DNA from: Kingdonia uniflora
Taxonomy: Eukaryota > Streptophyta > Magnoliopsida > Ranunculales > Circaeasteraceae
Assembly (NCBI GenBank): GCA_014058105.1
Contig: JACGCM010001497.1
Span: forward strand, 372,001-436,000
Length of the DNA: 64,000 nt
Reading direction: 5' to 3'
Shown: in pieces, positions 43,287-54,485 of the stretch
How the letters are laid out: every line of letters starts with the position of its first letter
How positions within the stretch are numbered: the stretch's first letter is position 1
The notes under the pieces: generated by a model
The model's input: only the letters and a program-made list of their open reading frames with translations
The model's database searches: none
What the model was told of the DNA's origin: nothing
Program-made: the position numbers and the translations under genes

Positions 43287-45428
43287 ACAAAACAGACTCC
43301 CAAAATACCAACACTCTCTCTCAAATTGAAAATCACAACTCCCACACGTCTCTCTCTTTCTCTAAACTCTCCCCAAAACTCTCAACAGATCTCTCTCTCG
43401 TAAAACATTGGCTTTCTCTTAAAAATCGACAGTTCCAGATGGCTCACTCAAACTTCAACGTTTGCGTTTGGGTTTACAAGATTTCATTCAAACATCTCTC
43501 TCTTATTTGGGGATTTTAATCTCTACGTTGGAAGTTTTAATCTTTGATTAGCGGGTTTTACACTCTAGTTTCCTCTGATTTGATCTCACTAAAACCTCTA
43601 TCTGATTTGGCAGTTTTATGTTTTTGATTTCCTTCTGATTGTGGCTCAATTACCAAAGGGTTTGTTCTTGATTGTTCGATTCCCTGTGTTTGGGTTCCAA
43701 TTTTGCAAGTTTGGCTTCCAATTTCATACCTTGTTCACGGCAGATTTTGCTCTAGGTGAAAATTGGGGTTTTGCTGTTTGCAGGTGAAGATTGAGGGTGT
43801 TGAATGGTGTTAGTCAGAATTTTCGAATTGGGTGTGTGATTATTGAATGATTAAACAGACATGACTATTGCTGCGACAAAACAGTCATCCCTGCTGCCTA
43901 TAACTCTCTGTTACTGTTGCAGTTATTGTCAAAGTACTACTTCTGCCTGTCATACCAATTACCACAGTTGTGCTATTGTTCTACAGTTTCCGTTATGGGA
44001 AAAGCGAATTGCAGCTGTTGATTGATTTGGATTCAGCTGTTAACTTGCTCTCAAATTACTGCCAAATCTTTGAAGCTTGGTAACTAATTCTGATTGTGTT
44101 TATGACGGGTAAATCGTATCAAAATATCTAAGTTTTTACTTTATTTAATCTGCTGCTACAGTAGTTTACTGTACTTTCTCTTGATACTACAGTGGTTTAT
44201 TTTATTTATGAGTTTCTATTTTTGATTAATTTTATTGAAACTATGATTTGAAGTTTGAATTTTGCATTGTTTTGGTATTTGATCAGGGATTGTTATTTGT
44301 CATTTTCATCATTATACAGTTTTCTTTTGTATAACTTTGTTCGTATCTACCAAGTATTATAGAGTTGTTCTTGCTAAGAACGAATCTGATTCAACAACTG
44401 TTGTTTAAAAGCTCTACCTATGTATTCTAGTGGGAACGAAGGTATCTTTTACTCTATCTAGACAGTTGGGTAGCATTTTTGCTACATACTTGGTTCACGA
44501 ACACAGACATACATAAGTGTTGTTTCAAGTTATTGAAGGGCAAAGCCAACATCAAAGAAAAGCGACAAAAGCCAAGAAGACTTCTAGTTGTTTAAATTTT
44601 TATGTATTTTTCAGTATTGTTGTAAGGATTGAGAAAATGTTTATGTAAAATTTAATGAGTGACGCTCTGTAAGGTGAGGAAATTGTACTCTGCTACAGGT
44701 ACAACTTCAGAACCCCTACTCAGGTCGGAAATCATTTCAACGCGTACTTCGCAAACGATCCTAAGTGGGCCTTCCCAACGGTTTCACCAGGGTAACGAAA
44801 CGTGCCTCTAAAAAGGCCGCCTTGTAGGTAATCATCTTTTCACCGCACCCTCCCTGTCGCGATACATCGTGTATAACTATTGCTTGATTGATAAAATATT
44901 TAATTTTTGTAACAATGCCTAGATAAGGGTGAATCTAAACGGGATTTCATCACTCGTGCGTGCCCACGCATTAGGAACCTGGGAGTTCATCACCCGATTT
45001 TTAATCTTTTTGGTATCGACAGTCCCGACTACTTTAAAAGACTTTTAGATAAGAAGCCATAAAAAACATAGTTAATCAAAAGGCTTCGCTCGGACCTGGG
45101 GCAACACGCTCAATAGGAAAACCTGATAAGTGGCTATGTTTACTGGATGATGTACGTTTCATGGCATAGCTAGTGTGGATAGGTGACTCTAAGCGGTTCG
45201 TCCCGCCTTCCAGCATAGGTGCATCTAGGAGACTAGATAGCATGCGAGTTATCGCCAAAGAGAGTAAAAAAAACTCAAGTGCAAGCTGATCTACTGTCAG
45301 GAGTAGGAGCATTAAACCCTGAGACCGGGTTCACAACTTAACCTAAAATAAAAGACCAGTAAAACGTTATTAAGTGTTTACATCATTCTTAGGTCTTTTA
45401 GTGTGTTCGCATATATTGATTGAGTTGT
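43033..45428 (+). other. Untranslated leader of the Athila-like element
   Basis: About 2.4 kb without credible coding sequence. A compound (AC)n(TC)n microsatellite at about 43224-43280 produces artefactual Ser/Leu and Arg/Glu ORFs on both strands. Long untranslated leaders are normal for this lineage. Confidence 0.6.
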
Positions 45429-46252
45429 ATGTTAGATTGGGATAATACCCAAGATCAGACTAAGAATACTGCCAGAATTAATATGAGTCAGACTGATGGG
45501 ACTAATGGTCCTGAACCTGCTATTTCTCATAACGATCCCAAACCTACTGCTGCGGATAGAATCACTCTCCGCAATTGAATGCATCCTAAAGTTTGGACCA
45601 TCTGGTCCAAGATTACCCTGACGTGCTAAGTTTAAAAGAGGGTAGGAAAGACCATGCCAATGCCATGTATCAACATCCCAATAGCCAACCTTTCAATGGT
45701 GGATGAAATAGTAATTCCAACAACTCCAATTCTCAGGGAAATAGAAATTACCAAGAAGGTTCTTCTGGTAGTGCCCCTTATCAGCCGCACAACCATATAA
45801 GCCAACACCAGTCTAATTCCTCATGGCAACAAAATTTGTCATACCAAGCTCCCCTTAATGTGCCTTATGTTCCTCCGTACAATAGGAATCTGTCTACTCC
45901 AACCACGTCCTTAGAAGATACTCTTAAGGCGTTTATGCAAGTGACTCAGTCATCTATTGCCAAACTTGAGGGACAAATAGGTCAAATGGCAACAGAGATA
46001 AGCACGAGAGACAAAGGAACGTTCCCCAGTCAAACTCAAGCTAATCTTAAAGGGAATACTGATCATCCTAGATCTTCCAATCGTGATGGAGTCAGCGCCA
46101 TCATTTCTCTTAGGGGCGGTACAAAAATTGATAATTTGCTAAAAATGTCTAAGGAACCCGAGCTGGAAATTCAAAGTAAACTCATAGAAGAACCTGTGAG
46201 TGAGGAGGAAACCGCAATAACACATGTTCAGCCGCTGGCTCCTTTTCCTTAG
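45429..46252 (+). pseudogene. Athila-type gag, internally deleted
   Basis: Starts MLDWDNTQDQTKNTARIN at 45429 and reaches ADRITLRN*MHP, the conserved block before the main gag domain. It then jumps near 45600 to LSLKEGRKDHANAMYQ and an Asn/Gln-rich stretch. The open C-terminal piece (45836-46252, 138 residues) has FMQVTQSSIAKLEGQIGQMA, a helical segment typical of the Athila gag tail, then AIISLRGGTKIDN. The central Retrotrans_gag domain of about 100 residues or more is missing. Stops include a TGG-to-TAG type change in NGG*NS. Confidence 0.65.
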
Positions 46253-47220
46253 CAGTTAACTCTTGCTAAGAAGGGCAACGTCTATGAGGAGATTTTAGAG
46301 ATTTTTAAGCATTGTATGATTAACATTCTTATCCTTACGGCCATAAGGCATATTCCTAATTACACAAAATTCCTTAAAGATCTTTGCACCTTAAAGCGGC
46401 GCATACATGTCCCGAAAAAGGCTTTTCATGTTCACGAGAGTGATACCTCTATTCTTTTAGATGCACATGTTAGTGTTGTCCTTTTGAGTAAATCCCTTCC
46501 AAAATACAAGGACCAAGGATGCCCTACTATTTCATGTACGATTAGGACCCGTAAGATAGGAAGTATTCTACTTGATTTAGGTGTCGCCGTGAACCTCATT
46601 CCTTACTCTATCTTTGAGCAATTGGATATCGGAGTACTTAAACCCACAAATAGGACTATTCAGCTAGCTGACCGATCTATTAGGATTCCTAGGGGTGTCG
46701 TTGAAGATGTGTTAATCCAGATTGAGCAGTTTGTTTATCCAGTAGACTTTGTTATGTTAGATACTGAGCCAGTGGTAAACCCTGAGGACGAGATCCAGTG
46801 ATTCTAGGTCGCCTCTTTTTGGTAACAGCTAATGCGATAATCAATTGCCGCAATGGAATTATGAAGTTGACCTTCGGGAACATGACAACAGAATTAAATA
46901 TTTTTAATGCGTCGCATTACCCTTCTAATTCTGAACCACTCGAGTGCAATATGATCCAAAGTCTTGTGAGTAACACTTTTGAGAGGACAAGTACCTCAGA
47001 TCCCTTAGAGGCATTTTTATTCCACTTTGATGGAGATTGTGAGGACGATTCGTACATCCATGAGGTGAAAACCTTATTAGATTCGGCTTTAGAAATTTTA
47101 GAGCCGGACGGTGAGCATGAAATCTTAGATGTTAAGAAACCCATTCTGGAGGCTCAAGTAACCTCCCTAAAGATAGAGTTTAAACCTCTTCTGCTCACCT
47201 TAAGTATGTCTTTCTAGGTC
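46253..47220 (+). pseudogene. Athila-type protease and following linker
   Basis: A 161-residue open piece (46316-46801) holds KFLKDLCTLKRR, then the protease core: SILLDLGVAVNLIPYSIFEQL, where DLG is the Athila-style active site, ADRSIRIPRGVVEDVL and YPVDFVMLDTEP. A one-base frame change at about 46799 leads into ILGRLFLVTANAIINCRNG and an acidic linker (to 47217). The enzyme would process gag-pol. The reading frame is broken but well preserved. Confidence 0.8.
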
Positions 47221-48100
47221 CTGATGATACTATGCCCGTCATTATTACCGCTGACCTAGAACCCCTTCAAGAAGAGAAGTTGATTCGTGTTCTTAAGGGA
47301 AATTCAAAAGCTATTGGCTGGAGTATATAGAACATTAAAGAATTAGTCCCTCGGTTTGCATGCATAAAATCAATTTAGAAGATAATGCCAAAAAGTCCAG
47401 GGAAGGACAACGAAGATTAAGCCTGACTATGGACGAAGTAGTTCGGAAAGAGATTTTAAAATTCCTTAATGCTGGGATCGTCTATCTCATTTCTGATAGT
47501 CCGTGGGTTAGCCCAATCCATGTTGTCCAAAAAAAGTCGGGAATCACCGTTGTAAAGAACGTGAATAATGACCTCGTACCCACTAGAATGACTACTGGAT
47601 GGAGAGTCTGCATAGACTACAGGATGCTTAACTCGGTCACTAGGAAAGATCACTTCTACTTTCCTTTCATTGACCAGATGCTCGAGCGACTCGCTGGGGA
47701 CAATTTTTATTGTTTCTTAGATGGCTACTCTGGGTACAACCAAATACCCATCGTACCCGAGGACTAAGAGAAAATGACTTTTACATGTCCTTTCAACACA
47801 TTTGCCTACCGTCGCATGCCTTTTGGCTTATGCAATGCCCCTGCGACGTTTCAGCGTTGCATGTTAAATATTTTTTCTGACATGGTAAAACAATTCCTTA
47901 AAGTTTTCATGGATGACTTCTCATTATCTGGCAACTCATTTGACCAGTGCCTTCATCATCTTTCTCTAGTATAACTCAGATGCAAAGAAAAAAATCTTAT
48001 TTTAGATTGGGAGAAATGTCACTTTATGGTAAAAAGGGGCATAGTTTTGGGGAATATCATATCTGAAAAAGAAATAGAAGTTGACCCGGCCAAAATAGAT
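47221..48100 (+). pseudogene. Athila-type reverse transcriptase
   Basis: Pieces at 47360-47767, 47774-47974 and 48026 onward give the RT in order: MDEVVRKEILKFLNAGIVY, SPWVSPIHVVQKKSG, GWRVCIDYRMLN, DHFYFPFIDQMLERLAG and FLDGYSGYNQIPI. A stop follows (TAA, where the family has CAA), then TFAYRRMPFGLCNAPATF and VFMDDFSLSG, the catalytic FMDD box. [15 protein letters not shown] ends the domain. Catalytic residues look intact, but stops prevent translation. Confidence 0.85.
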
Positions 48101-48736
48101 ATCATTTCTAACCTCTCCCCACCACGAAATGTCAAGGACGCCCGTTCCTTTCTAGGGCATGCAGGTTTCTACCGTCGTTTTATCCAAGATTTTAGTAAAA
48201 TTGCTCGTCTTTTAAGCAGCCTTTTGGCCAAAGATGTGGCATATGAGTTTGATGCACCTTGTCTTGTACCTTTTGATAAGCTTAAGACCCAGCTCACAAC
48301 ATCACCCATTATTAGACCACCTGTTTGGAGTGAACCATTCAAGTTAATGTGTAATGCCTCTAATTATTCTGTAGGCGCTGTTTTGGGACAGCGGATTGAC
48401 AAACGCCCCCATGTCATCCACTACGCTAATAAAACATTAAATGGTGCCCAATTGAATTACACGACCACCAAGAAAGAACTATTGGCCATTGTTTATGCGC
48501 TAAAAAAATTTAGATCTTATCTTATAGAATCTAAAGTGATTGTTTACACGGATCATGCCGCGCTTCAACATCTTTTGTCAAAGAAAGATGTTAAGGCACG
48601 GGTAATCTGGTGGGTATTACTTTTGCAGGAGCTTGACCTTGAAATTCGAGATAAAAAGGGGTCAGACAATGTAGTGGCCGACCATCTTTCCTGTATAGTG
48701 ATTAAGTCTGTTGATGAGTCCTTACCGATTAGATAA
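48101..48736 (+). pseudogene. Athila-type RNase H
   Basis: Continuous open piece (part of 48026-48736): [20 protein letters not shown], then [19 protein letters not shown] (the family's first Asp is Asn here), [34 protein letters not shown] and [20 protein letters not shown]. RNase H would remove the RNA strand after reverse transcription. One catalytic acid seems replaced (CNAS for CDAS). Confidence 0.8.
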
Positions 48737-50035
48737 TCCTTTCCTAATGGACAGTTTATGGCTGTGAATTTAGTTTCTGAGTTACTGTGGGTTACAGACA
48801 TTGCTAATTACTTAGCCACGGAGACCATTCCTGATCATTGGACTAAACCTGACAAAGATCATTTCATTAGTCAAGTAAAGTACTTATTTTGGGATAATCC
48901 AGATTTGTTTAAGTATTGTACTGACCAAATCCTTAGGAGATGTGTTCCCCAGTCTGATTTTATCAATATTCTATCATTTTGCTACACCCAAGCTTGTGGA
49001 GGCTACTTTAGCTCTAAGAAGACCGTGGTAAAAAATTTGCAGTGTGGTTTCTATTGGCCTACCTTATTTCACGATGTGCATGCATTTTGCAAAGCTTGCG
49101 AGAGATGCTAGAAAATGGGAGCCCTTTCTCGACGAAATATGATACCCTTATATCCTATTTTTGTTATTGAACCTTTTAATATTTAGGGAATTGATTTTAT
49201 GGGCCCTTTTCCCAAGTCTTTTGGATATGAGTACATCCTTATTGGAGTGGACTATGTATCAAAATGGGTTGAAGCCATCTCTTCAAAAATCAATAACAGT
49301 GCAGTTGTTCTTAATTTTTTAAAAGAAAATATTTTTTCTCGATATGGAACACCTAGGGCTATCATTACCGTTGGAGGGTCACATTTTAGCAACAAAAATT
49401 TTGCGGCCCTTATAAAAAAATATGGTATAACCCATAAGGTGGCAACACCTTATCACCCTCAAATGAGTGGGCAAGTCGATGTTTCAAATCGGGAGATCAA
49501 AAATATTCTCCAAATGACAGTTAACCTAAATCGCAAAGATTGGTCTGCAAGATTAATTGATGCACTTTGAGCTTTCTGTATTGCATATAAAACCCCGATT
49601 GGAATGTCACCTTACCGATTCGTTTACAGCAACGCATGCCATCTTTCTGTCGAACTTGAGCATAGAGCTTTTTGGGCAATAAAAACACTTAACTTTGATA
49701 CTTCAACGGCTGGGTCCCACTGAAAGCTACAGCTCAATGAGTTGGATGAGCTTTGAAAAGATGTATATGAATCCGCAAAGATATACAAAGAAAGAACCAA
49801 GGTTTTCCATGATAAAAATATCTTGCAAAAGACCTTTGAAGTTGATCAAAAAGTTCTACTATATTTTTCGTGTCTTCATCTGTTTCCCAGAAAACTTCAA
49901 TCCCGTTAGACCGGGCCGTTCATTGTCAAAACTATTTTCCCACATAGAGCTATTGAAATTCTTGACCCTCGTACTGATAGCATTAATAAGGTAAATGGAC
50001 AGAGACTTAAACCATTTCACGAGTACTTTACAGGT
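48737..50035 (+). pseudogene. Athila-type integrase
   Basis: The zinc-binding start is at 48758-49111 (CYTQACGGYFSSKKTVVKNL, FCKACERC). The catalytic core is at 49199-49570: [20 protein letters not shown] with the first Asp; [20 protein letters not shown], where the second Asp (normally SDGG/SDRG) is Val; and [18 protein letters not shown] with the Glu. C-terminal remnants run to about 50035 ([34 protein letters not shown]). Several stops sit where Trp, Gln or Arg is conserved (49109, 49185, 49568, 49721, 49755). Confidence 0.85.
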
Positions 50036-51462
50036 TTGAGCTAGGATATGAATTTATGGGACCCATCATATGAAACATAGGTATCTTTATTTCTACCCAT
50101 TGTCTTATCTAGTTTGGGGGTACCTACCATCGTCCGGCTGAAGACGTTAAACTTAGCGCTTGCGGGAGGCAACCCTTATCTTGTTCAGGTAATATTCTTA
50201 GATTTTCTCTTTTTCTTTTCATTTTTGGCAAATGTGGGGACACATGCTGATTCAGTTTGAAGGTGGGGGTAAATAAGATTTTCATAACTTTTTCTTAGAA
50301 AAGTTGTTATTCTAGGGCATTCTGGTATTGTAGACACATCTTTTGTATACTATGATCTTTGGACATTCTTAGAATCCTAGAGTTGCACTTGGGATAAAAT
50401 TATAAGGTTATAGTTTATTTCAAACCTTAAATTGTTAGTGCGTTAAGAATTTTTAAGTTTTTTGTACTACCATCCTATTAGATGTGTTTCAGAAGAAAAT
50501 TACCTTTATAATTGCACTTCACGTAGTTCTGTTATCAAGGTTTTGTTAAAACTAACTATCACATTTTAATTAATCAGCAGTTTGGGTTATGAAGAATCTG
50601 TAACGAGGGAGACAATTACCTAAGAATATTCGTTTCTCATAAATTTATACTAAGAGTTTGTATGTATTTTCACAAGTTATTGGCTCCTTCACGAAGCTGA
50701 CATACTCGAACAAAAAAAAAGACATTCACAATTCATGGCCCCTCGCAAGATTTAGAACTGAAAGAGGGTGATTTTTTATTAATCTCGAGGCAAGCCATGA
50801 ATCAATGTGAAAGTAAGAGACCAAAAAAGTAAAAAATGAGTCTCTACGAGTATAGTTGAGAACTATGTAAAGGATAACAAGTTGCATGTATAAAAGAACA
50901 AATGAAAACTCAAATGCAAAAGTCTTACCATAAAAAACTTGTGTGGATAGATATTTTCCCTGAAAGATTAATAAAATAGAGCGAACAAACTAAAGTACTT
51001 GTCGAACAAACTTCTAGATTTCTTTCACCATACTCAAGATAAGGCTAAGGTTATTTTAAAGGATTTTCAAACTCCTTGATTCCAGAAACTAAATTTACTA
51101 CACAAAATGATGAAATTCTAAAACTTGATCTAATCTGATAGTAGTAAAATTGACTTGACAAATTCTAAGCGTATCTAATGGTTAACCCTTGTTTAAGTGT
51201 TATATCTTTGAGATGAATTCAATCCATTTTTAGAGATACCAGGAGCAATAATTATTAGTTGTTTATAATACCAGAACGTCTCTGATAAAATTTTGTTGGT
51301 ATATTCACTAAAAATCCTCACGAGACACAACTCGTCCTATATGGATAACCATTAGGTTGAAAGGCTTGTTGCATACGCTAAATGCAATCGTAAGAAACCA
51401 TGAAAGAGTTTAGTTTATTTTCTTTTGCTAAAGGACTTGCAATATGTTAGTTTGAGGGTATT
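50036..51462 (+). other. 3' non-coding region of the Athila-like element
   Basis: 1.4 kb without a supported ORF, so no envelope-like gene as sometimes seen in this lineage. A PPT-like TAGTTTGGGGGT occurs at 50109-50120, and the proper PPT (TTTGAGGGTATT) precedes the 3' LTR at 51451-51462. Confidence 0.55.
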
Positions 51463-52058
51463 TGATAGGCATGAAAAATGTTTATTTTGTTCCTTCAATT
51501 TACATTATCTAGGAACTTATTTTATGTTTCACCGGGCCTAATTGAAGTATGTTTGACTATTACAGGTAAAGAGACATTTGTGATCAAAGCCTTCTTAAAG
51601 CCCAACTCTTACAAGCTAAAGAGCTGCAAGAGATGATATGTTGTCAAGAGCTGTTAGAGATGGCCTTGTGCCAAGAGCTGTTGAAGTTACTAGAAGACTT
51701 AGTAGTCAAGCCTAACTAAAAGGTTACCATAAAATCAGGAGTGGTTGAAGAAGTTGAGGAATTTTAGTTAGGTTAAAGAGAGATAGAATTGTAGAGGAGA
51801 GAGGATCATCTTTTACTCTCTAAAAACCACATAGTTTTGAGTATTCTTCGGAGATAATGTTGTATTATTTTTGGAGAATCTTGGGAAATCTAAATTGGGA
51901 AATTAATGATGTAAGTTTTTGTTTATCAATAAATTCTTTATATTAATTTATATTTTCCATTTACTTAATTTGATATAAGAAACAAGATTTGATCTTTACA
52001 TCCCTGAAGAACGATAACCCTAACTTATATTACAACACCCGGTTTGATACGGATTATC
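51463..52058 (+). repeat. 3' LTR of the Athila-like element
   Basis: Partner of 42414-43009; by eye only a few percent of positions differ, suggesting a fairly recent insertion compared with the host element's own LTR pair. Confidence 0.85.
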
Positions 52059-53745
52059 TATTGTCTACTATGACAATATCTTCCAAACAACAAACCAAAA
52101 TGGAGAAGTTGTAAGAGAAGGTAATGGTACATTCCGATCATAAACAGTTATAGTTTTTATGTACACAGTCCAAGCTATAGCAAGCTCGCCATATGAATTG
52201 GATGTTGTATCTACAATAATTCGCCTTGATTATCAATATAAGAATGGAGTTGACAACAAAATGGCTAACATGTTATCTCAACCCCCATTACCAACTATTT
52301 ACATTTTGTTGGTAGATATGTAGATACAACCTATTATTTTGTCTAAGTATGTTGTAGGCTATGATGATTACAAAGAGCTCAGTGTGATTTACCTGAAGTT
52401 ACTGCAGGGCAAGATAAGTGAGTATAAATTAAAGGATGGTTTGATTTACAAGGGAACTTTACTATGTATTCTTGAGGGTGGAGACCATTTGCATTAGATT
52501 CGAGAGGCTCATTATTCTTGGATTACAGGTCATTTCAGGGTTGAGAAAATTATTTTGAATCTACAACGTTATGTCTATTGGCCAAAAATTCAAGTAGATA
52601 TTGCTCGTGTGGTTCGTGGTTGCATTCTATGCAACATATTGAAGCCTTCCAATCGTAAGTTGGGATGGCACTTACCATTACCAGTACCTAACCGACCTTA
52701 AGTGAGCATATAGATGGATTTTATGGGTGGTTAGCCCTTGACCAAGTGTAAGAATGATTATCTATTTATGGTGGTAGATTGATTCATCAAGATGATAGTT
52801 CTTATTCCATACCAGAAGACTATTTCTGGGGAAGAAGCAGCACAATTATTTTTCGAAGGCGTTTGGAGGTATTTTGGGTTCTTATCTTCTATTATTTCTT
52901 ATAGGGATTGCTACTTTTTGGGGAATTTTTGAAGATCGTTATGGGGGATGATGAACACTAAGTTAAAGAGAAGTACCGTGTTTCATTCGCAGACTGACGG
53001 GCAAACAAATGTAGTCAATCACACTTTGGTTCATTTATTACGGGGATTATTTTCTAAACATCCAAAGACTTAGGATGAGAATTTACCATATCTTCAGTTT
53101 GCTTTTAACCGGGCGATTCATGATTCTACTTTGAAGTCTCCATTTAAAATTTGTCTTGGGTACTTGCCTCAAAGCTGCTTTGATATGGCATTTTATCTTG
53201 GTGATAAGACGGTGTATGGGAAGAAAGAAGAGGAATAAGTTAAAGCTCAGTGTTTCATTGAGAATATAAGTAAGGTTTATGAAGCGGTTAAAAAATAATT
53301 GAAGAAGACTTCAGCGAAGTATAAGGCTCGACACGATAAACATCAAGTAGAATGTACTTTTCAAGAGGGCGATCTAGTTTGGTTACATTTGGGTAAATAA
53401 CGACTAAAGGGAGACGGTAAGAAGCTCAAGCCTATCTGTTATGGTATATTTACTATACTCAAGAAGATTGGTGACAATATATTCCAATTGGATTTACCAC
53501 CTTTTATGAAGATGTATTCGGTGATTAATGTCGAGCATTTAAAACTCTTTGAGCCTTCTCTCATAGATAAAGACTCTACAATCGATTCTCGCTTACCAAC
53601 AGTTAATTACATATGGATGGAAAGAGAAGATCCATTACAGGAGGATAGTATTCTAGAAAGTAAGGTTACTTCTACAAGATGGGGAAGTATCAAGTTGAGT
53701 TGGGAAGAAAGGTCAACTACTCAGCAAGTCAAAGTAGTACAATAG
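52059..53745 (+). pseudogene. Ty3 RNase H tail and complete integrase (RT-less element)
   Basis: After STMTISSKQQTKMEKL the sequence passes straight to MVHSDHK and the RNase H end. The integrase follows: GGDHLH*IREAHYSWITGHF (zinc-binding His pair), VVRGCILCNILKP (Cys pair), a core with MDFMGG and VVD*FIKMIVLIPY, then HSQTDGQTNVVNHTLVHLLR. A C-terminal part reads ARHDKHQVECTFQEGDLVWL and, at 53488-53745 (85 codons open), MDLPPFMKMYSVINVEHLKLF. Multiple stops; many fit CAA/CAG/CGA/TGG transitions. The integrase is full length, unlike in the minus-strand relative. Confidence 0.75.
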
Positions 53746-53823
53746 GAAAATAGGCACGACCATTTTCCCTCATCTCCAGTTTTAGCCTGAGCAGGAGCTC
53801 CAAGCTCCTAAAGGGGGAAGCCA

Positions 53824-54335
53824 TGATCTAGGAGGATCTAAACTTTAAACCTCTTAAAATACGCTAATTCATGCGAACGAGACTTGAAGCCGTTCGAATG
53901 AGATAAAAGGAAAATCAAGCCAAAAGTTATGTTACTGATTATAGGCATATTTGTCAAGGTCATTCAAACGATACTTGGAGCCGTTCGAATGATTCAAAGA
54001 TAAAAATAGGCAATTGTTCTACCCCATATTCTAGACTTATTTTGGTTAGCCGCTAGAACAAAATTTAGAGTCGTTCAAACGACTCTGGGTACCAGAAGAC
54101 CGAAGGTTCTGCCTTAGTTTTTAGGCTTAATTGGGGAAGTCGTTCGAACGACTATCATTACTACTTTTAAATTAGGTTATTTTAAGGGAAATTTCTTCCT
54201 ATATTGCAACTAGGAAACTTGTAACCTTCTAAAAAGATTGAGCAGCAGAAGTTCCTATTGGAAAATTATCCCGCCAAATCGTTTGTTCTTTGTTAATTCA
54301 TCTTCAAGGTTAGTCTCTAATTCGATTATGGATTA
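53824..54335 (+). repeat. 3' LTR of the RT-less Ty3
   Basis: Preceded by the purine tract CTAAAGGGGGAAGCC (53808-53822). Palindrome core pairs are at 53872/53893 and 53963/53984 (both 21 bp apart, partly degenerate), with singles at 54074 and 54143. The right edge is approximate. Confidence 0.75.
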
Positions 54336-54447
54336 TTCTTAGTCACAATTATTCTATAATTTCTTAAGGCGGAGTGTAATCATATTGGAGTCGCGACCCG
54401 GTGGGTTTTGTTATAACCCCCCCCCCCCTGCCCCCACCACACACACA
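54336..54447 (+). repeat. Tail of a copia 5' LTR (truncated)
   Basis: Short segment between the Ty3 LTR and a copia primer site. It carries a C13 run at about 54418-54430 and (CA)n. Interpreted as the 3' end of a copia LTR whose left part is gone. Confidence 0.4.
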
Positions 54448-54485
54448 CAATTTGTATCAGAGCATAGGGTTATGACATTGAAGCA

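Larger units (their letters stand above)
42414..52058 (+). mobile_element. Athila-like Ty3 element (9.6 kb, nested)
   Basis: LTRs at 42414-43009 and 51463-52058 (each about 596 bp, TGATAGG...TTATC(A)) look highly similar by eye. Inside are a tRNA-Asp-type primer site, a 2.4 kb untranslated leader, gag, protease, RT, RNase H, integrase, a 1.4 kb non-coding 3' region and a PPT. Overall size and motif style fit the Athila branch of plant Ty3 elements. All genes are interrupted by stops. A target-site duplication could not be established with confidence. Confidence 0.85.
40225..54335 (+). mobile_element. RT-less Ty3 element, split by an Athila-like insertion
   Basis: Plus-strand element with LTRs at 40225-40728 and ~53824-54335, both starting TGA[A/T]CTAGGAGGATCTA. 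Excluding the 9.6 kb Athila-like insert at 42414-52058, it is about 4.5 kb: gag, protease, a direct jump to the end of RNase H, a full integrase and the 3' LTR. The RT and most of RNase H are absent at the same place as in the minus-strand relative at 25.2-28.4 kb. This is a non-autonomous family. Confidence 0.8.

Noticed and set aside
43040..43519. 159-codon plus-strand ORF and an Arg/Glu-rich minus-strand ORF
   Set aside because: Both are products of the (AC)n(TC)n microsatellite in the Athila leader, where no gene is expected.
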